A stretch of 64,000 bases of DNA from Candidatus Hecatella orcuttiae (GTDB lineage Archaea > Thermoproteota > Bathyarchaeia > Hecatellales > Hecatellaceae), in the NCBI GenBank assembly GCA_002011035.2, contig MTLY02000003.1, positions 241,194-305,193 of the forward strand, written 5' to 3'. Shown here piece after piece: positions 32,801 through 41,595 of this stretch. Position numbers and translations under genes: made by a program. The notes below the pieces were generated by a model. The model had not been told where the DNA came from, ran no database searches, and saw nothing but the letters and a program-made list of their open reading frames with translations. How positions within the stretch are numbered: the stretch's first letter is position 1; every line of letters starts with the position of its first letter.

Positions 32801-33171
32801 CTAAGGTAAAAACTGAACTCGAAAAGATAAGAGGGAAGAATAAGATGTATTTCGAGGATGAGCTAAACAAGATTGAAACATACTACGACGATATTAGACA
32901 CACCATGATTTTGAAGGAACGTGAATTGGAGGATAAATACGTAGACCTGATAGGCAGAATAAGGAACAGCCGTGAATTTGAAGCCAGAGAAAAATACAGA
33001 GAAGAACAGAGGAAAATTGAGATTCAACTAACGAAGTTGAGAAACGAAAATAACAGATTCTGGGAGGAGATGGTTAATAAAAGAGCTAAAGAGCTGAAAA
33101 AGCTTGAAGAACAAAATACAATAAAAACTAAGATAGAATTAATTAATTCAGCCCTCATTAAAATCAGTTGA
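29896..33171 (+). CDS. SNF2/RapA-type helicase with a DnaJ domain inserted between its lobes
   Basis: 1091 residues from TTG 29896. Lobe 1 has motif [15 protein letters not shown] (about 69), motif [14 protein letters not shown] (about 170) and motif [12 protein letters not shown] (about 198). At residues 355-430 comes a complete J domain: [21 protein letters not shown], then YHPDIS (the HPD motif) and [15 protein letters not shown]. Lobe 2 resumes near 465 and ends with IGRIHRIGQ. Near residue 774 CVCKLC and CFNC form a likely zinc site, followed by coiled coil. SNF2 enzymes translocate on duplex DNA, and those of the DISARM DrmD type act in phage defence. J domains recruit and activate Hsp70. 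The next gene is a nuclease-methyltransferase. Confidence 0.9.
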   Translation: MEILDRLKNNIFEDALSFDLRTQAEYLSLTRDVDYPFSALTSKAKLLPHQVGVAHKVLSSIRSGSLLADEVGLGKTIEAGMILKEYLCRKQIKKILILTPASLTTQWRDELKSKFDEGFVIYDQETRKNLERRHENIWKAYDKVICSIDTAKQQRYRKDIVTVNWDIIIVDEAHKLKNRKTENYKLLEDLPKNRVFFLTATPLQNKLEELYNLISLIDEKLLGTYDSFSMRFVDDTKGLVPNNFDDLKQRLQKVMIRNRRKDVFGVRFTQRFGETIPFELTPEERRLYDEVTKYVKQEYLKAMEQNKAGRGFLLIIMQRMVCSSSFAIRDSLGRRIQRLVKISKEYDIVPKQPSLTSISHPYFEALGVNHTATKDEIKAAYRTLAKEYHPDISPLPKDVAEEKFKEISEAYETLTDDNKRKRLIEEHEDADISDIAKNFTLLQMELEKLNQLYELASKITKNSKGEKLIEALEALKREEPNEKVLIYTEFRSTQRYLYELLTSKGYEVAIFNGSMSVEEKDEAVKQWRENKQIMVSTECGGEGRNFQFCHIMFNYDLPWNPMRVEQRIGRIHRIGQEKNVKIFNFSTKETIEEYVLELLETKIQLFKEVIGELDLILGDIVEDANLERVIMEILVKAKTSQELKENFEELGRKIQIAREEFKKGLKDLDERVYAGFDLSVYRRVMGTELENLVMKERIVIKRFFLNYLKSKNLDFRYLEPEEAVIFQIPEEFKNIISDFAQKQRQFYLRERDRFYELLEKPLEIAKDIHGFIEDCVCKLCSGHTIKSCFNCSIHTYLENVAFHANAGFTSILKNDLDYVTSNRFREDVEGRILRGKIKARATFSPEVAQQENIELITIGNRLVENAIEECKKKGLTTKKLIDLSKHTLRGFEKYSGLRGILFNFKVSFESFDKKEELIPIVIDLDHMKYEEELSGEVNWLYSTELLDQIAIKSDEVDEAYQLAVNELNTKVKTELEKIRGKNKMYFEDELNKIETYYDDIRHTMILKERELEDKYVDLIGRIRNSREFEAREKYREEQRKIEIQLTKLRNENNRFWEEMVNKRAKELKKLEEQNTIKTKIELINSALIKIS

Positions 33172-33184
33172 GGGTCCCCGACTG

Positions 33185-36100
33185 ATGCGGAAGGAACAGG
33201 CTGAAGAAAAAATCCGCGAGTTGGTTGAGAGATATGACTCAATAATTAGAGAAGGAAAGAAAAGTTCTTTCAGCGAGCAGGATGTTAATAGGGTTTTCAT
33301 AATTCCATTTATCAGAGCCTTAGGCTGGGATACTGACAATATTGATGAAGTGAAGGAGCAACGAAGAACGTTAACAGGTCCAGCTGATTACTCGCTTAAT
33401 GTGGAGAAGAGACCCAAGATAGTTCTGGAGTTAAAGAAATTCGTGGAAGATCTTGATACCCGACGGGTCATAAAGGGAGGCAGGGAGGAAAGCTACCCTG
33501 AACAGGCTATGCGGTATGCTTGCTATTTAAAAACAGATTGGGTTGTCCTAACCAATTTCGAGGAAATACGACTTTACTACGCTTGGGAGATAAAGCCCGA
33601 AGACGGCTTGATCTTTAAACTGAAATATCATGAGTATTTAGATAATTTTAATAGATGGCTGTGGCTGCTTTCCAAAGAAAGTGTTACTTTAGGTGTTCTT
33701 GACCAATACCAAAAGAGAAGGATACGGAAAGATATAGATGTAGAAGTTCTTGAAGACCTGCTTGACTGCAGGAGATATCTTATAGACAACATCAGCAAAA
33801 ATAACCCAGCTTTAACGAGAGAGAACCTTAAGGACAGCGTTCAGCGAATCCTCAATAGGCTTGTCGTTATTCGTGTTGCTGAGGATAGGAACATTATAGG
33901 TGCAGACAGCTTATGGAAGGAGCTTGATGCGTGGAAAACTAGAGGGCTTCCTACATCTTTCATGCGAAGCTTAAAAGGCCTCTTCCGAGACTTCGACGAC
34001 ATCTACAACAGCAAACTGTTTGAAAAACACGAATGCGAAGACTTGAAGATAGACAATGAAACACTAGAAAAAGTCATTGAAATACTTTATAAATACAATT
34101 TTGACTTGATTTCTGCTGATGTGTTAGGGGCGATCTATGAAGACTATATTGGGCACATACTTCAAGAGGCAGAAAAAGGCATAGACATCGTGGAAAGCCG
34201 TGAAACAAGAAAAAAGGCCGGGATCTTTTATACTCCGACACATGTTGTTGAATACATTAGGAGAGCTATTAAAAGGCAAAAATCCTGAGGAAGTTTCTAA
34301 GATAAAAGTTTTAGACCCGGCATGCGGCTCGGGATCATTCTTAATTAAAGCTTTTGACGCTCTGAAAGAATATTACGATTGGTATAATAAAACTATTGAG
34401 AAAAAAGCCTTAGGCTCAATCGCTGAATATGGCAACCTGATTCAAGATGTAGAAAAGAGAATTGTTATTGAAAATCTTTTTGGTGTTGATCTAGACCCCC
34501 AGGCTGCAGAGATAGCAGCAGTAAACCTTATGTTAAAGGCACTAAAAAAGGGTGAAAGGTTGCCATTGATTCTTGGAGACAACATAAAATGCGGCAATTC
34601 TCTAATATCGGGATCAGAAAAGCTAAGAGAATACTTCGGAGATGATTGGAGTTTAGAGAGGCCTTTTAATTGGGAGAAAGAATATGTTGAAGTGTTTAAA
34701 GAGGGGGGTTTTGATGTAGTTGTTGGCAATCCACCTCATGGAGCCAAACTTTCACAACAAGAGAGGGATTTCTTCTTTGACGTTTATCAAGTAGCAAAAG
34801 GTTACAAGAATTCAGCTTCTCTGTTCATTGAACGCGCCACTCAGTTGCTAAAACCTCTAGGGACAATGGGACTTGTTATCCCTAAATCGTTAACGTTCTC
34901 GGAAAAATGGAAGGCGACGAGAGAATTTATTCTCCAAAACCTCAGATTGATCGAGATCGTTGATATCAGTAAAGCCTTTCCGGGTGTTCTTCTTGAACAA
35001 ATAATAATCATTTGCCGAAAGGATCCAATGCAAAGCTCTAGTTATAAGGGAACAAGCTTAACATGGGAAAGAATCCTTGAAACTTATACAATACCTCTCT
35101 CCCTATGCAAAGAACTAGATATTTTTCCTATACATGTCGACCAGCACTCTCTCACTATATATAAAAAGGTTATGAAGAAATCTTTCCAACTCAAGGAAAT
35201 ATCCAAAACTTTCAGAGGACTACCGGTACAAAGTAAAGCTACAATCATTCAGGGAGAGAACTCAGAACCTCTGTTGAGAGGTGATGATATCAAGCGATAC
35301 TATCACGCAACTCCACAAACATTCATCGACCGAGATGCCTTAAAAGAGGATAGCAAGAAAATAACTGATATGAGAAAGCCGAAGATTATTTCCCAAAGAA
35401 TCATTGCCCATGTCTTAAAGCCTAAGGATAGAATTATAATAATGTCAACTATAGATGAAGAAGGTTTACTCAATGTTGATACTGTTGAAAATACGATTTT
35501 GACGGATCCTCAATATGACCTCAAATATATCCTCGCATTCTTAAACTCAAAACTTGTTTCTTGGTTCACGTACACGTTCATATTTAACAAGGCGGTTAGA
35601 ACGATGGACTTCGATGATTACTATGTAGGAAAGATACCAATCTATCCGGCCACACCTGATCAGCAGAAACTAATAACAGAAGTAGTCCAAAAAATGTTAA
35701 CACTCACCTCACGCATTAAGGAAATAGATACAGACTTCCAGAAGCGCGTTAACAGTATACCACGGGAGAAAGATACCACTTTCAAAGATTACTATCTAAA
35801 ATATAGTAGTGACAGAACGCCTCTAATACCATCTAATGTGAAAGGACAAATTAAGTCTCTTAAAGTTGAAGAACAGGGGCACCAGTTAGTCATAAAAGTT
35901 GACTACATAGAGAAGGACGGGAACAGGGAAAAGCAACACAGTGATGTAGAAGTTTTTAGATGCGAAATCGAGAATGAGCCGATTAGAAAATTCCTTTTCT
36001 ATTCTGTCTCAAATTATGGAAAAACTCTTGGGAGTGGAAACATCTGGTACAAGATTCAGAACATTCCCCTGGCTAAATTCCACAAAAATGAGGGGCAAAA

Positions 36101-36299
36101 TGAAAAAGTTGTGGTTAAACTTATTAATGATTACTTGAGAGCAATTAATAACCGAAGACTGTTGCAACAAGAAATTCAAGCCACGGATAAAATACTAGAT
36201 GAAAAAATCTATAAACTCTACGATCTAAATCAGGATGAAATATCCTTAATAGAGAGTTCTATACAGCGATATTTTGTTGAGGAATCCTTTTACATCTAA
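33185..36299 (+). pseudogene. Type IIG-like nuclease-methyltransferase, split by a frameshift
   Basis: The first frame starts at ATG 33185. GPADYSL followed by PKIVLELKKF (about residues 65-85) is a PD-(D/E)XK/HSDR_N-type nuclease core. A helical domain leads to GIFYTPTHVVEYI, the usual entry into gamma-class adenine methyltransferases. That frame stops at 34288. One frame over, LGELLKGKNP then VLDPACGSGSFLIKAFD (motif I) and VVGNPPHG (motif IV, NPP-x) continue to TAA 36299, with a specificity-domain-like C-terminal half. Joined, it is about 1030 residues, normal for the family. One indel near 34245-34265 explains the split. Whether it is a sequencing error, decay or phase variation cannot be told here. 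Confidence 0.8.
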
Positions 36300-36456
36300 A
36301 GAATTACCCTACCAAACTAAGGCTTTCATCACTTTCCATGGGAAGATGCATGTTTAAAGACTTATCATGGTGGCTGCCATGGATGTTGATTACTTCATTG
36401 AGTATTATTAGGTTAATGCATAATTCGTTTTTCTTCCTTTTATTCTTTGGCGTCTG

Positions 36457-37318
36457 ATGAGTCGTCTCCTAACCCTTAGGCGTCTCTCCGCAAAGGTCGA
36501 TTTGGCTTCTCTGGCTGGGGTTGAGGTTTCCTACTCCGGGCTTGGGCCTAGGCATTACCCTGTGAGGGCTAGTTCCTTGCTTTGGTTTTGATGCACCTTC
36601 TGGCTGTGCCTTCGGAGACCATGCTGGCCGGGTATCTCTCGGCTCACAGGGATGTGGCTGAGGCCTGCGGCTTCAACCGAAACCCTAAGAGCCATAGGGG
36701 GGCTCCCAGCCAGTCGGCTCTGAACAGGTTCAAGCACAGGGTCGGAGTTGAAGGCTTCCAAAGTGTCTTCGAGGAGCTGGCCCAAGGCCTCATGAAGGCT
36801 GGTGTGGCCAAGGGCCGATGGGTTGCCGTGGACTCCTCGGCTGTGAAGGCCTACTTCCGCGGCGACCCAGATGCGCGGTGGGGCTATACAGATGTGGATA
36901 AGCCCTTCTTCGGCTATAAGCTCCATATCCTCATCGACGTTAAGACCGAGCTGCCCGTAGCCTTCAGAATCACCCCGGGCAACGTCCACGACAGTCAAGA
37001 GTACCTAAACCTCTTGGAGGATGCGGAGGAGGCCGACCCTGAGCATGCTTACGGGGATGCTGCCTACGACTCCGAAGCCCTCAGGGAGACATCCAGAAGC
37101 CTCTACAACCTAGAGCTCCACACACCCAGAAACCCGAGACGTAAGGGTGGAAGGCCCGAAACAGCAAGACCCTGAAGCGCATGCTGTCAGCAGTGGAACG
37201 GAGCTTCTCCCGGCTGAAGCTCTTCCGCCTCAAAGACCTCAAGGTGAAGGGCTTCACATCCACAGCCATCCACATCCTCCTCGCCCTAGTAACCATGCCC
37301 CAGACCTGGCTAAGCTGA
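36457..37318 (+). pseudogene. IS4/IS5-type DDE transposase, frameshifted
   Basis: A transposase spread over three frames. ATG 36457 leads to LSAKVDLASLAGVEVSY and breaks at a TTTT run near 36586. The main part from 36582 has VAVDSSAVKAYF (first Asp) and AYGDAAYDSEAL (second Asp). A second break near 37145 leads to SAVERSFSRLKLFRLK (the Glu), ending at TGA 37316-37318. GC-rich codons contrast with the AT-rich island on its left. Terminal inverted repeats could not be made out. Confidence 0.75.
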
Positions 37319-37440
37319 AGGGGAGGGAAAACTATTACAGGCTCAGAGTCGGCGACGTCAGGGTCGTGTTCAAGATAGACAAGCCTGCAAAGACCATATA
37401 CGTCGAAAAGATAGGCTACAGAGAAGCAGTCTACAGATAA
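37312..37440 (+). pseudogene. RelE/ParE toxin C-terminal remnant
   Basis: An open frame starting at the transposase end reads NYYRLRVGDVRVVFKID, then TIYVEKIGYREAVYR and TAA. This is the C-terminal half of RelE-superfamily mRNA interferases, including the R-x-x-x-GD-x-R-V strand and the final Y-R residues. The N-terminal half is absent, so the transposon probably inserted into or deleted part of the toxin gene. No antitoxin was found. Confidence 0.65.
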
Positions 37441-37467
37441 CGTTGCAGCATCGTCGAAGCCGGAAGG

Positions 37468-37584
37468 CTACCTTTTCTTCGGCCTCAGCCTGACCTCGTC
37501 GCCCGCACGCTCAAACTCCAATTCTTTGTCGACTAGGTCGCTTACGTCGAAATCTGCGGGGAACTCATTATCCATTACCTGCAT
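37468..37584 (-). CDS. Small acidic protein, second of two
   Basis: 38 residues from ATG 37584, overlapping the previous small gene by 17 bases. Acidic first half, basic end (RLRPKKR). The strong binding site AGGAGGAGA lies inside the upstream gene. It may be the frameshifted second half of one protein. Confidence 0.4.
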   Translation of the reverse strand: MQVMDNEFPADFDVSDLVDKELEFERAGDEVRLRPKKR

Positions 37585-37681
37585 AAAATCTCCTCCTAAT
37601 CTTTAAAATCATTCCATCGCCCAGCTCATTCCACGGTTCCGTTACAACCTCAAAATCAAGCTCAGTTTCAAAAGCACTCAT
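37568..37681 (-). CDS. Small protein with a W-N-x-L-x-DG-x-x-L-K motif
   Basis: 37 residues from ATG 37681, with GAGGAGGAAAA as a good ribosome-binding site. FEVVTEPWNELGDGMILKIR follows a pattern common in short archaeal and bacterial proteins (W-N-x-Y-x-L-x-DG-x-x-L-x-x-R). The function of these is not known to me. Confidence 0.5.
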   Translation of the reverse strand: MSAFETELDFEVVTEPWNELGDGMILKIRRRFYAGNG

Positions 37682-37805
37682 TTTTCCTCCTCGCCTTGAC
37701 GTATTAAAGCCCCTTTTATCTAGAACGTTTTTAGCTAAAAAACTCTACGACTACGTCTCACAAGGTGACTGGTAAATAGTTTTTCAGAGTAGATGGCATT
37801 TTACA

Positions 37806-37835
37806 GGCGGCTGGATTTGAACCCTCAATTTACCC
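37806..37835 (-). other. tRNA 3'-end-like sequence next to the integrase (possible att site)
   Basis: On the minus strand GAGGGTTCAAATCCAGCCGC resembles the T-arm and acceptor end of a tRNA (GGTTCAAATCC box), but the T stem pairs poorly and no 5' half is present. It lies 70 bases beyond the integrase stop. A related sequence (CGGCTGG-ATTT-AAC core) lies at 40276. Such scars are usual where archaeal tyrosine recombinases integrate at tRNA genes. Confidence 0.4.
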
Positions 37836-37903
37836 TCTCAGCCCCAGTACCACTTCGCTGGGCGTCGGGGTTGCAAAGCGGCGTGCTGGCACTCCAAACC
37901 CCG

Positions 37904-38836
37904 TCACCTAACAGGGCGTTCAGGTCCGTAAGGGGATAGGTAGGGCTCTGCTTTCAGGTAGGCCCGTTCCAGCTCCGGCCGCGGCGGAATGAAGTAGGCG
38001 ACCCTCAGCCGGCCTAGGCTGTGGCCCATCATGTATTCGACCACGGCCTCGTTGACTCCCGCCAGCTTGGCCATGGTGTTGAACCACTTCCGGAGTGAGT
38101 GGCAGGTTATCTGACCGTCGACTCCGGCTTCGGCGGCCAGCCCTGTGACCAGCCGGCGGGCTGTGCGGTCGCTGATGGGGAAGACCCTCTCTTCTGCGCT
38201 CGGTTTCCCGTCCTCTTGGAAGTAGGCTTGGAGGGCGCTGCAGGCGTCCCGGCCTAGGAAGGTTTCAAACCACCCTTGGGTTTTCTGCCTCCGCAGCCGC
38301 AGGTAGACAGGCCGTTTTCCAGCCTCCAGCTCGGTTTTGACGGCGCCGTAGGTGAGGGCCAGCAGGTCCGCCTCGGAGAGGCCGCTCTGAGCCTGGCAGA
38401 GCACGTAGGCCCGCCCGCGGGGGTCCGCCAGGTCGCACATGGCCCTGAGCTCCTCCCGGCTGGGCACCCGGCTGGCGGTCTCCGTCCAGCTCTGCGGAGC
38501 CTTCACCTTGAGGGGGAGGTAGTTGGCCGTGAAGAAGCTGCGCACCGCGGCGTGGGCGAACGCGGCGGAGCTCCGGCGGAGGCCCTCCCTGCGCTGGAGG
38601 TGGTTGAACCAGGCTGTGAGCCGCTCCTCCATCCTCCGCCGGACGGCCTCATCCTTCGCCTCCAGCTCCCGGCGCCGCCGCTCCACCAGCTCATCGGGGG
38701 ACATTTTGACGAACCCGCAGAACCTTCGCAGCCAGAGCCCGTAGGCCCGCCGGGTGTTGGGGCTGCCGGAGTGTTCCCCGGCCAGCCTCTCGAACCACCG
38801 CTCCACCGCTTCGCCGCCCGGCTCCTGAGGGCCCAC
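37904..38836 (-). CDS. Tyrosine recombinase (integrase)
   Basis: 310 residues from ATG 38836. An N-terminal SAM-like core-binding domain (SPNTRRAYGLWLRRFCGF) is followed by the catalytic domain: Arg region near LCQAQSGLSEADLLALTYG, CHSLRKWFNTMAKLAG (H-x-x-R), GHSLGRLRVAYF with the H and the Tyr nucleophile. The first catalytic Arg is not obvious in the usual SGLR box (SGLSEAD), which is odd. High-GC codons match the small-gene train, so it likely belongs to that element. The tRNA-like scar is beside its 3' end. Confidence 0.85.
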   Translation of the reverse strand: MGPQEPGGEAVERWFERLAGEHSGSPNTRRAYGLWLRRFCGFVKMSPDELVERRRRELEAKDEAVRRRMEERLTAWFNHLQRREGLRRSSAAFAHAAVRSFFTANYLPLKVKAPQSWTETASRVPSREELRAMCDLADPRGRAYVLCQAQSGLSEADLLALTYGAVKTELEAGKRPVYLRLRRQKTQGWFETFLGRDACSALQAYFQEDGKPSAEERVFPISDRTARRLVTGLAAEAGVDGQITCHSLRKWFNTMAKLAGVNEAVVEYMMGHSLGRLRVAYFIPPRPELERAYLKAEPYLSPYGPERPVR

Positions 38837-38898
38837 TTAACCCACCTGAGAGAAAAATTGTCCGATTTTCTTACGCAGCCCTTTTTTTGTGGGTGGAA

Positions 38899-39090
38899 GT
38901 GTTGCGCAGAAGATTCGCCGTGGAAAGGGGGCGCAGGTTCAGGGAGCCTGTGCGAAGAATTCCGCCGCGCCAGTTGACGCCCTCCATCAGGAAGATGCTG
39001 GTGGGCGACGCTAGGGACGCAGCCGTCTTTCGCGTTGTCCACGAAGGTTTGAAGCACGGCGCAGACATCACCCCCTGCTCTTTTATGTAG
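38899..39090 (+). CDS. Hypothetical basic protein
   Basis: 63 residues from GTG 38899; an upstream in-frame GTG at 38887 is the alternative. Very Arg-rich N-terminus (LRRRFAVERGRRFREPVRRI), then a helical end. CTTTTTTTGTGGGTGG precedes it, possibly a degraded junction motif. Confidence 0.45.
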   Translation: MLRRRFAVERGRRFREPVRRIPPRQLTPSIRKMLVGDARDAAVFRVVHEGLKHGADITPCSFM

Positions 39091-39118
39091 GCCTTCAATT
39101 CGCGTTCCACTTTTTCGG

Positions 39119-39301
39119 GTGAAGGCCGCAGGTGTGACACCCACCGAGGAGCAGGTGAAGGAAATCCTGGATGAAGTGACATACGGCGCCGATGTCCACG
39201 GCTTGGTCGAATCGGTGCTTGAGCAAGCCCTCAAAGCAGATTTGGGAGAGAAAATCAGCAGAAAAGTCGAAGTCGACGTTAAAATCGAAAGACAGGGCTG
39301 A
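39119..39301 (+). CDS. Hypothetical acidic helical protein
   Basis: 60 residues from GTG 39119, directly after CTTTTTCGG, a degenerate junction motif. TPTEEQVKEILDEVTYG, then a helix with VESVLEQALKADLG and a strand tail (KVEVDVKIERQ). No family is recognised. Confidence 0.5.
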   Translation: MKAAGVTPTEEQVKEILDEVTYGADVHGLVESVLEQALKADLGEKISRKVEVDVKIERQG

Positions 39302-39608
39302 ATCCGCCGGGCTGCCTTTATTTTTCAGCGGAAATTCAAATTTTAAAAAAAATTGTAGGATAACCCACATTTTTTGACCGATTACAATAAATAATCGGAC
39401 ACCCCGTTTTTAGGCCTGTTTTGGGCTTTTTTCTGCCTGCTGAGGCTGTTTCAGGGCTTTTCCCCGAGGCCCCTCAGGCCGGCCTCTGTGGGATAGGAGG
39501 GGGTATAGTTCTATAAAATTATAAAATCATATTAGCTTATCAAGGACGACCCCCCGGGCCAGACTTGTCGTACAGTCACACTGTCACACATTTTTCGGTT
39601 GAAGGGCC
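39302..39608. other. Intergenic region with repeats and a promoter, possible origin
   Basis: No gene. It holds AT-rich tracts (39350-39365, 39505-39540), a short inverted repeat CGATTA-7 bases-TAATCG near 39379-39397, a TATA-like TATAAAATTATAAAATC near 39512-39528, and TTTTTCGGTT just before the next start. The mix of AT-rich DNA and inverted repeats beside an integrase could be a regulatory region or replication origin, but no initiator gene is adjacent. Confidence 0.35.
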
Positions 39609-40055
39609 ATGGGAGACTACACCAAGATGACTCTATACCTTGGAAAGGCGGAAGTAGGGGAAAAACTCGAAGCAGCCGTGAAGGCGCTGGGCTACCGGAG
39701 CATCAGCCACTGGGCCTCGGAGCAGGCCAGGAGGGCCATAGCCGAAGCCGAAGGCAGCCGGGGTCAGGGTCACCCCCGCCCCTCCGGCCGAGACAGGGAG
39801 GCCCTCCTAGCCGAGCTGGTCTCCGTCCGCGAAAGGGCGCAGCGGCTGAGGGCCAAGCTGGGCGGGGAGCTGCCCGCCCTCAGAAAACTCTACGCCCAGC
39901 TGGGCGGCGACGAGAAGGAGCTGAGCAACCTGGACGAGGCCCTGCCCCGGGTCTACGCCCACTACCGGGGGCCGCTGGAGAAGGCCGTGGTCTTCGAGCA
40001 GTACGCCCGGCTGAGCAGGCGGGTCTTCGAGCTGCGGCGGCAGCTGGGAATATAG
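39609..40055 (+). CDS. DNA-binding-like protein with coiled coil
   Basis: 148 residues from ATG 39609 after TTTTTCGGTTGAAGGGCC. The N-terminal 45 residues (MTLYLGKAEVGEKLEAAVKALGYRSISHWASEQARRAI) have a strand-helix-helix layout as in ribbon-helix-helix or plasmid CopG-like proteins. The rest is a long coiled coil (LLAELVSVRERAQRLRAKL). A plasmid partition or copy-control role is possible. Confidence 0.55.
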   Translation: MGDYTKMTLYLGKAEVGEKLEAAVKALGYRSISHWASEQARRAIAEAEGSRGQGHPRPSGRDREALLAELVSVRERAQRLRAKLGGELPALRKLYAQLGGDEKELSNLDEALPRVYAHYRGPLEKAVVFEQYARLSRRVFELRRQLGI

Positions 40056-40084
40056 CCCGCCCGCTTTTTTCTCCCGAGAAAACC

Positions 40085-40267
40085 TTGGCCGGCAGGACGC
40101 CCAAGCCGTTGCTCCGCATCTGGCTGGCCTTCACCACGGCCGGCGGAGAGCTCAGACGCTGGAGCCTCCTCGTCTTCAGGGCCCCGCCCAGCACCCTGAG
40201 GTCTGAGACTCGCCAAGCGTCAGCCTGTTCGACAGTCGAAAAGGCCATAAAGGGTAGAGGAGAGTGA
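40085..40267 (+). CDS. Hypothetical 60-residue protein at the element's right edge
   Basis: TTG 40085 follows GCTTTTTTCTCCCGAG, a degraded junction motif. LLRIWLAFTTAGGELRRWSLLVF is a hydrophobic/basic segment; the tail is polar. It is the last GC-rich frame before the tRNA-like scar and the chromosomal genes. Confidence 0.4.
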   Translation: MAGRTPKPLLRIWLAFTTAGGELRRWSLLVFRAPPSTLRSETRQASACSTVEKAIKGRGE

Positions 40268-40275
40268 AACTGTTA

Positions 40276-40315
40276 CCCGGCTGGGATTTTAACAAAAAGT
40301 CAGAAGCCCGGCCAG
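40276..40315 (-). other. Second tRNA-like scar (possible element end)
   Basis: On the minus strand, GGGCTTCTGAC followed by GTTAAAATCCCAGCCGGG resembles an anticodon arm and T-arm/acceptor of a tRNA, though the stems are degraded. It shares the CGGCTGG-ATTT-AAC core with the scar at 37806. Genes with chromosomal character begin 250 bases to the right. Confidence 0.35.
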
Positions 40316-40538
40316 GGCGCCAAATCATTTCTCCCTAATTTAGTCCCTCCGACTGTAGCAGACTGGCGGCTCATAGTTGGCAAGAGATAAAAGAAAAAGA
40401 TAGGGTTAAGTATGCGCAGGAAGTGAGTATGTTAATGAGTGTTAAATATTCTTGAAAGAAAAATCTAGCGTTACAAAAGTGGATGGGTGTGGAGGTAGAC
40501 GGAGGGAGTTTGAACAGCCGTAAAAGGAGAGATAATGT

Positions 40539-41570
40539 ATGACGTCAGACAGATTGACACAGATGGCGGAGCTGCATGGGTGTAACTGTAAACTTGGAGA
40601 GCGGGACTTGAAGTCCTTGCTTGAAGCCTCTGGGATGTTCGTCCCCGAGTCAGGAAGCCTTCTCTTGGGGCCTGGTGACGATGCGGGGTCTATACGGGTT
40701 CGCGGCGATCTCGCCTATGTGACCCACTTGGACTTTTTCACTCCCATTGTGGATGACCCTTACCTCTACGGGAAGATTGCCGCCTGCAATGCGGCCAGTG
40801 ATGTTTATGTGAAGGGTGCTGTTCAAAACGTCGGGCTGCTGGTTATAATGGGGTTCCCCTTGGAGGTTTCCAGAGAAACCATGCAAAAGGCCCTTGGGGG
40901 AATACGGGATTTCTGCTCGGAGACAGGCGCCCAAATATTGGGGGGTCATACCATAATAAATCCCTGGCCTCTCCTAGGAGCTGCTGTTACGGCGACGGCT
41001 TCCCCCAGTCAGATAATCCGTAACTCCACCGCTAAACCGGGAGACCTTCTCTTCCTGACTAAGCCCCTCGGCACCCAGCCGGCTATGGGGGCTGTGAGGA
41101 GTCTGGCGCAGATGAAGGAAGAAATAACCTCCGTCTTGTCGGAGGATGAGGTTTTAGCCGTGGGAGACTTCGCAGCGGAGCTCATGTCCACTCCCAATAA
41201 GGGAGCGGCGGAGGCCATGCTGGAAGTGGGGGTTAACGCAGCGACGGATATCACTGGCTTCGGCCTTTTAGGCCAAGCAAAGACCATGGCGAAACGGAGT
41301 GGGGTGGACATTCTGATCAGCCGAATACCGGTCATCAAAGGAACGTTAGAGCTCTCTCGGCTCTTCGGCTACGGTTTAGAAAAAGGAGAGGCGGCGGAAA
41401 CTTCGGGAGGGGTTTTGGTTTCTGTTTCACGAAGTCGGAGAGAGCTGTTCGTTCGCAGTCTTGAAAAGCGGGGTATCCCCGCCTACCAAGTCGGCGTGGT
41501 TGAAGAGGGGAAAGGCACGGCGGCCGTAGAAAAGGATATTGAATTAATCGAGGTCCCTCCCCCTCGCTGA
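40539..41570 (+). CDS. selD: Selenide, water dikinase (selenophosphate synthase)
   Basis: 343 residues from ATG 40539, with GGAGAG upstream. HGCNCKLG at residues 13-20 matches the catalytic GC-x-CK loop (Cys rather than selenocysteine). GPGDDAG, NAASDVYVKGA, GGHT and TDITGFGLLG are the further ATP- and metal-binding motifs of the PurM/SelD fold. It makes selenophosphate from ATP and selenide for selenocysteine or 2-selenouridine. No other selenium gene is in the window. Confidence 0.93.
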   Translation: MTSDRLTQMAELHGCNCKLGERDLKSLLEASGMFVPESGSLLLGPGDDAGSIRVRGDLAYVTHLDFFTPIVDDPYLYGKIAACNAASDVYVKGAVQNVGLLVIMGFPLEVSRETMQKALGGIRDFCSETGAQILGGHTIINPWPLLGAAVTATASPSQIIRNSTAKPGDLLFLTKPLGTQPAMGAVRSLAQMKEEITSVLSEDEVLAVGDFAAELMSTPNKGAAEAMLEVGVNAATDITGFGLLGQAKTMAKRSGVDILISRIPVIKGTLELSRLFGYGLEKGEAAETSGGVLVSVSRSRRELFVRSLEKRGIPAYQVGVVEEGKGTAAVEKDIELIEVPPPR

Positions 41571-41595
41571 GGGGTCTGAAAACATATTGGATGTG

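Noticed and set aside
37804-37905. Complete tRNA with intron on the minus strand
   Set aside because: The acceptor 5' strand is absent and the T stem has mismatches. Only the T-loop-like box remains.
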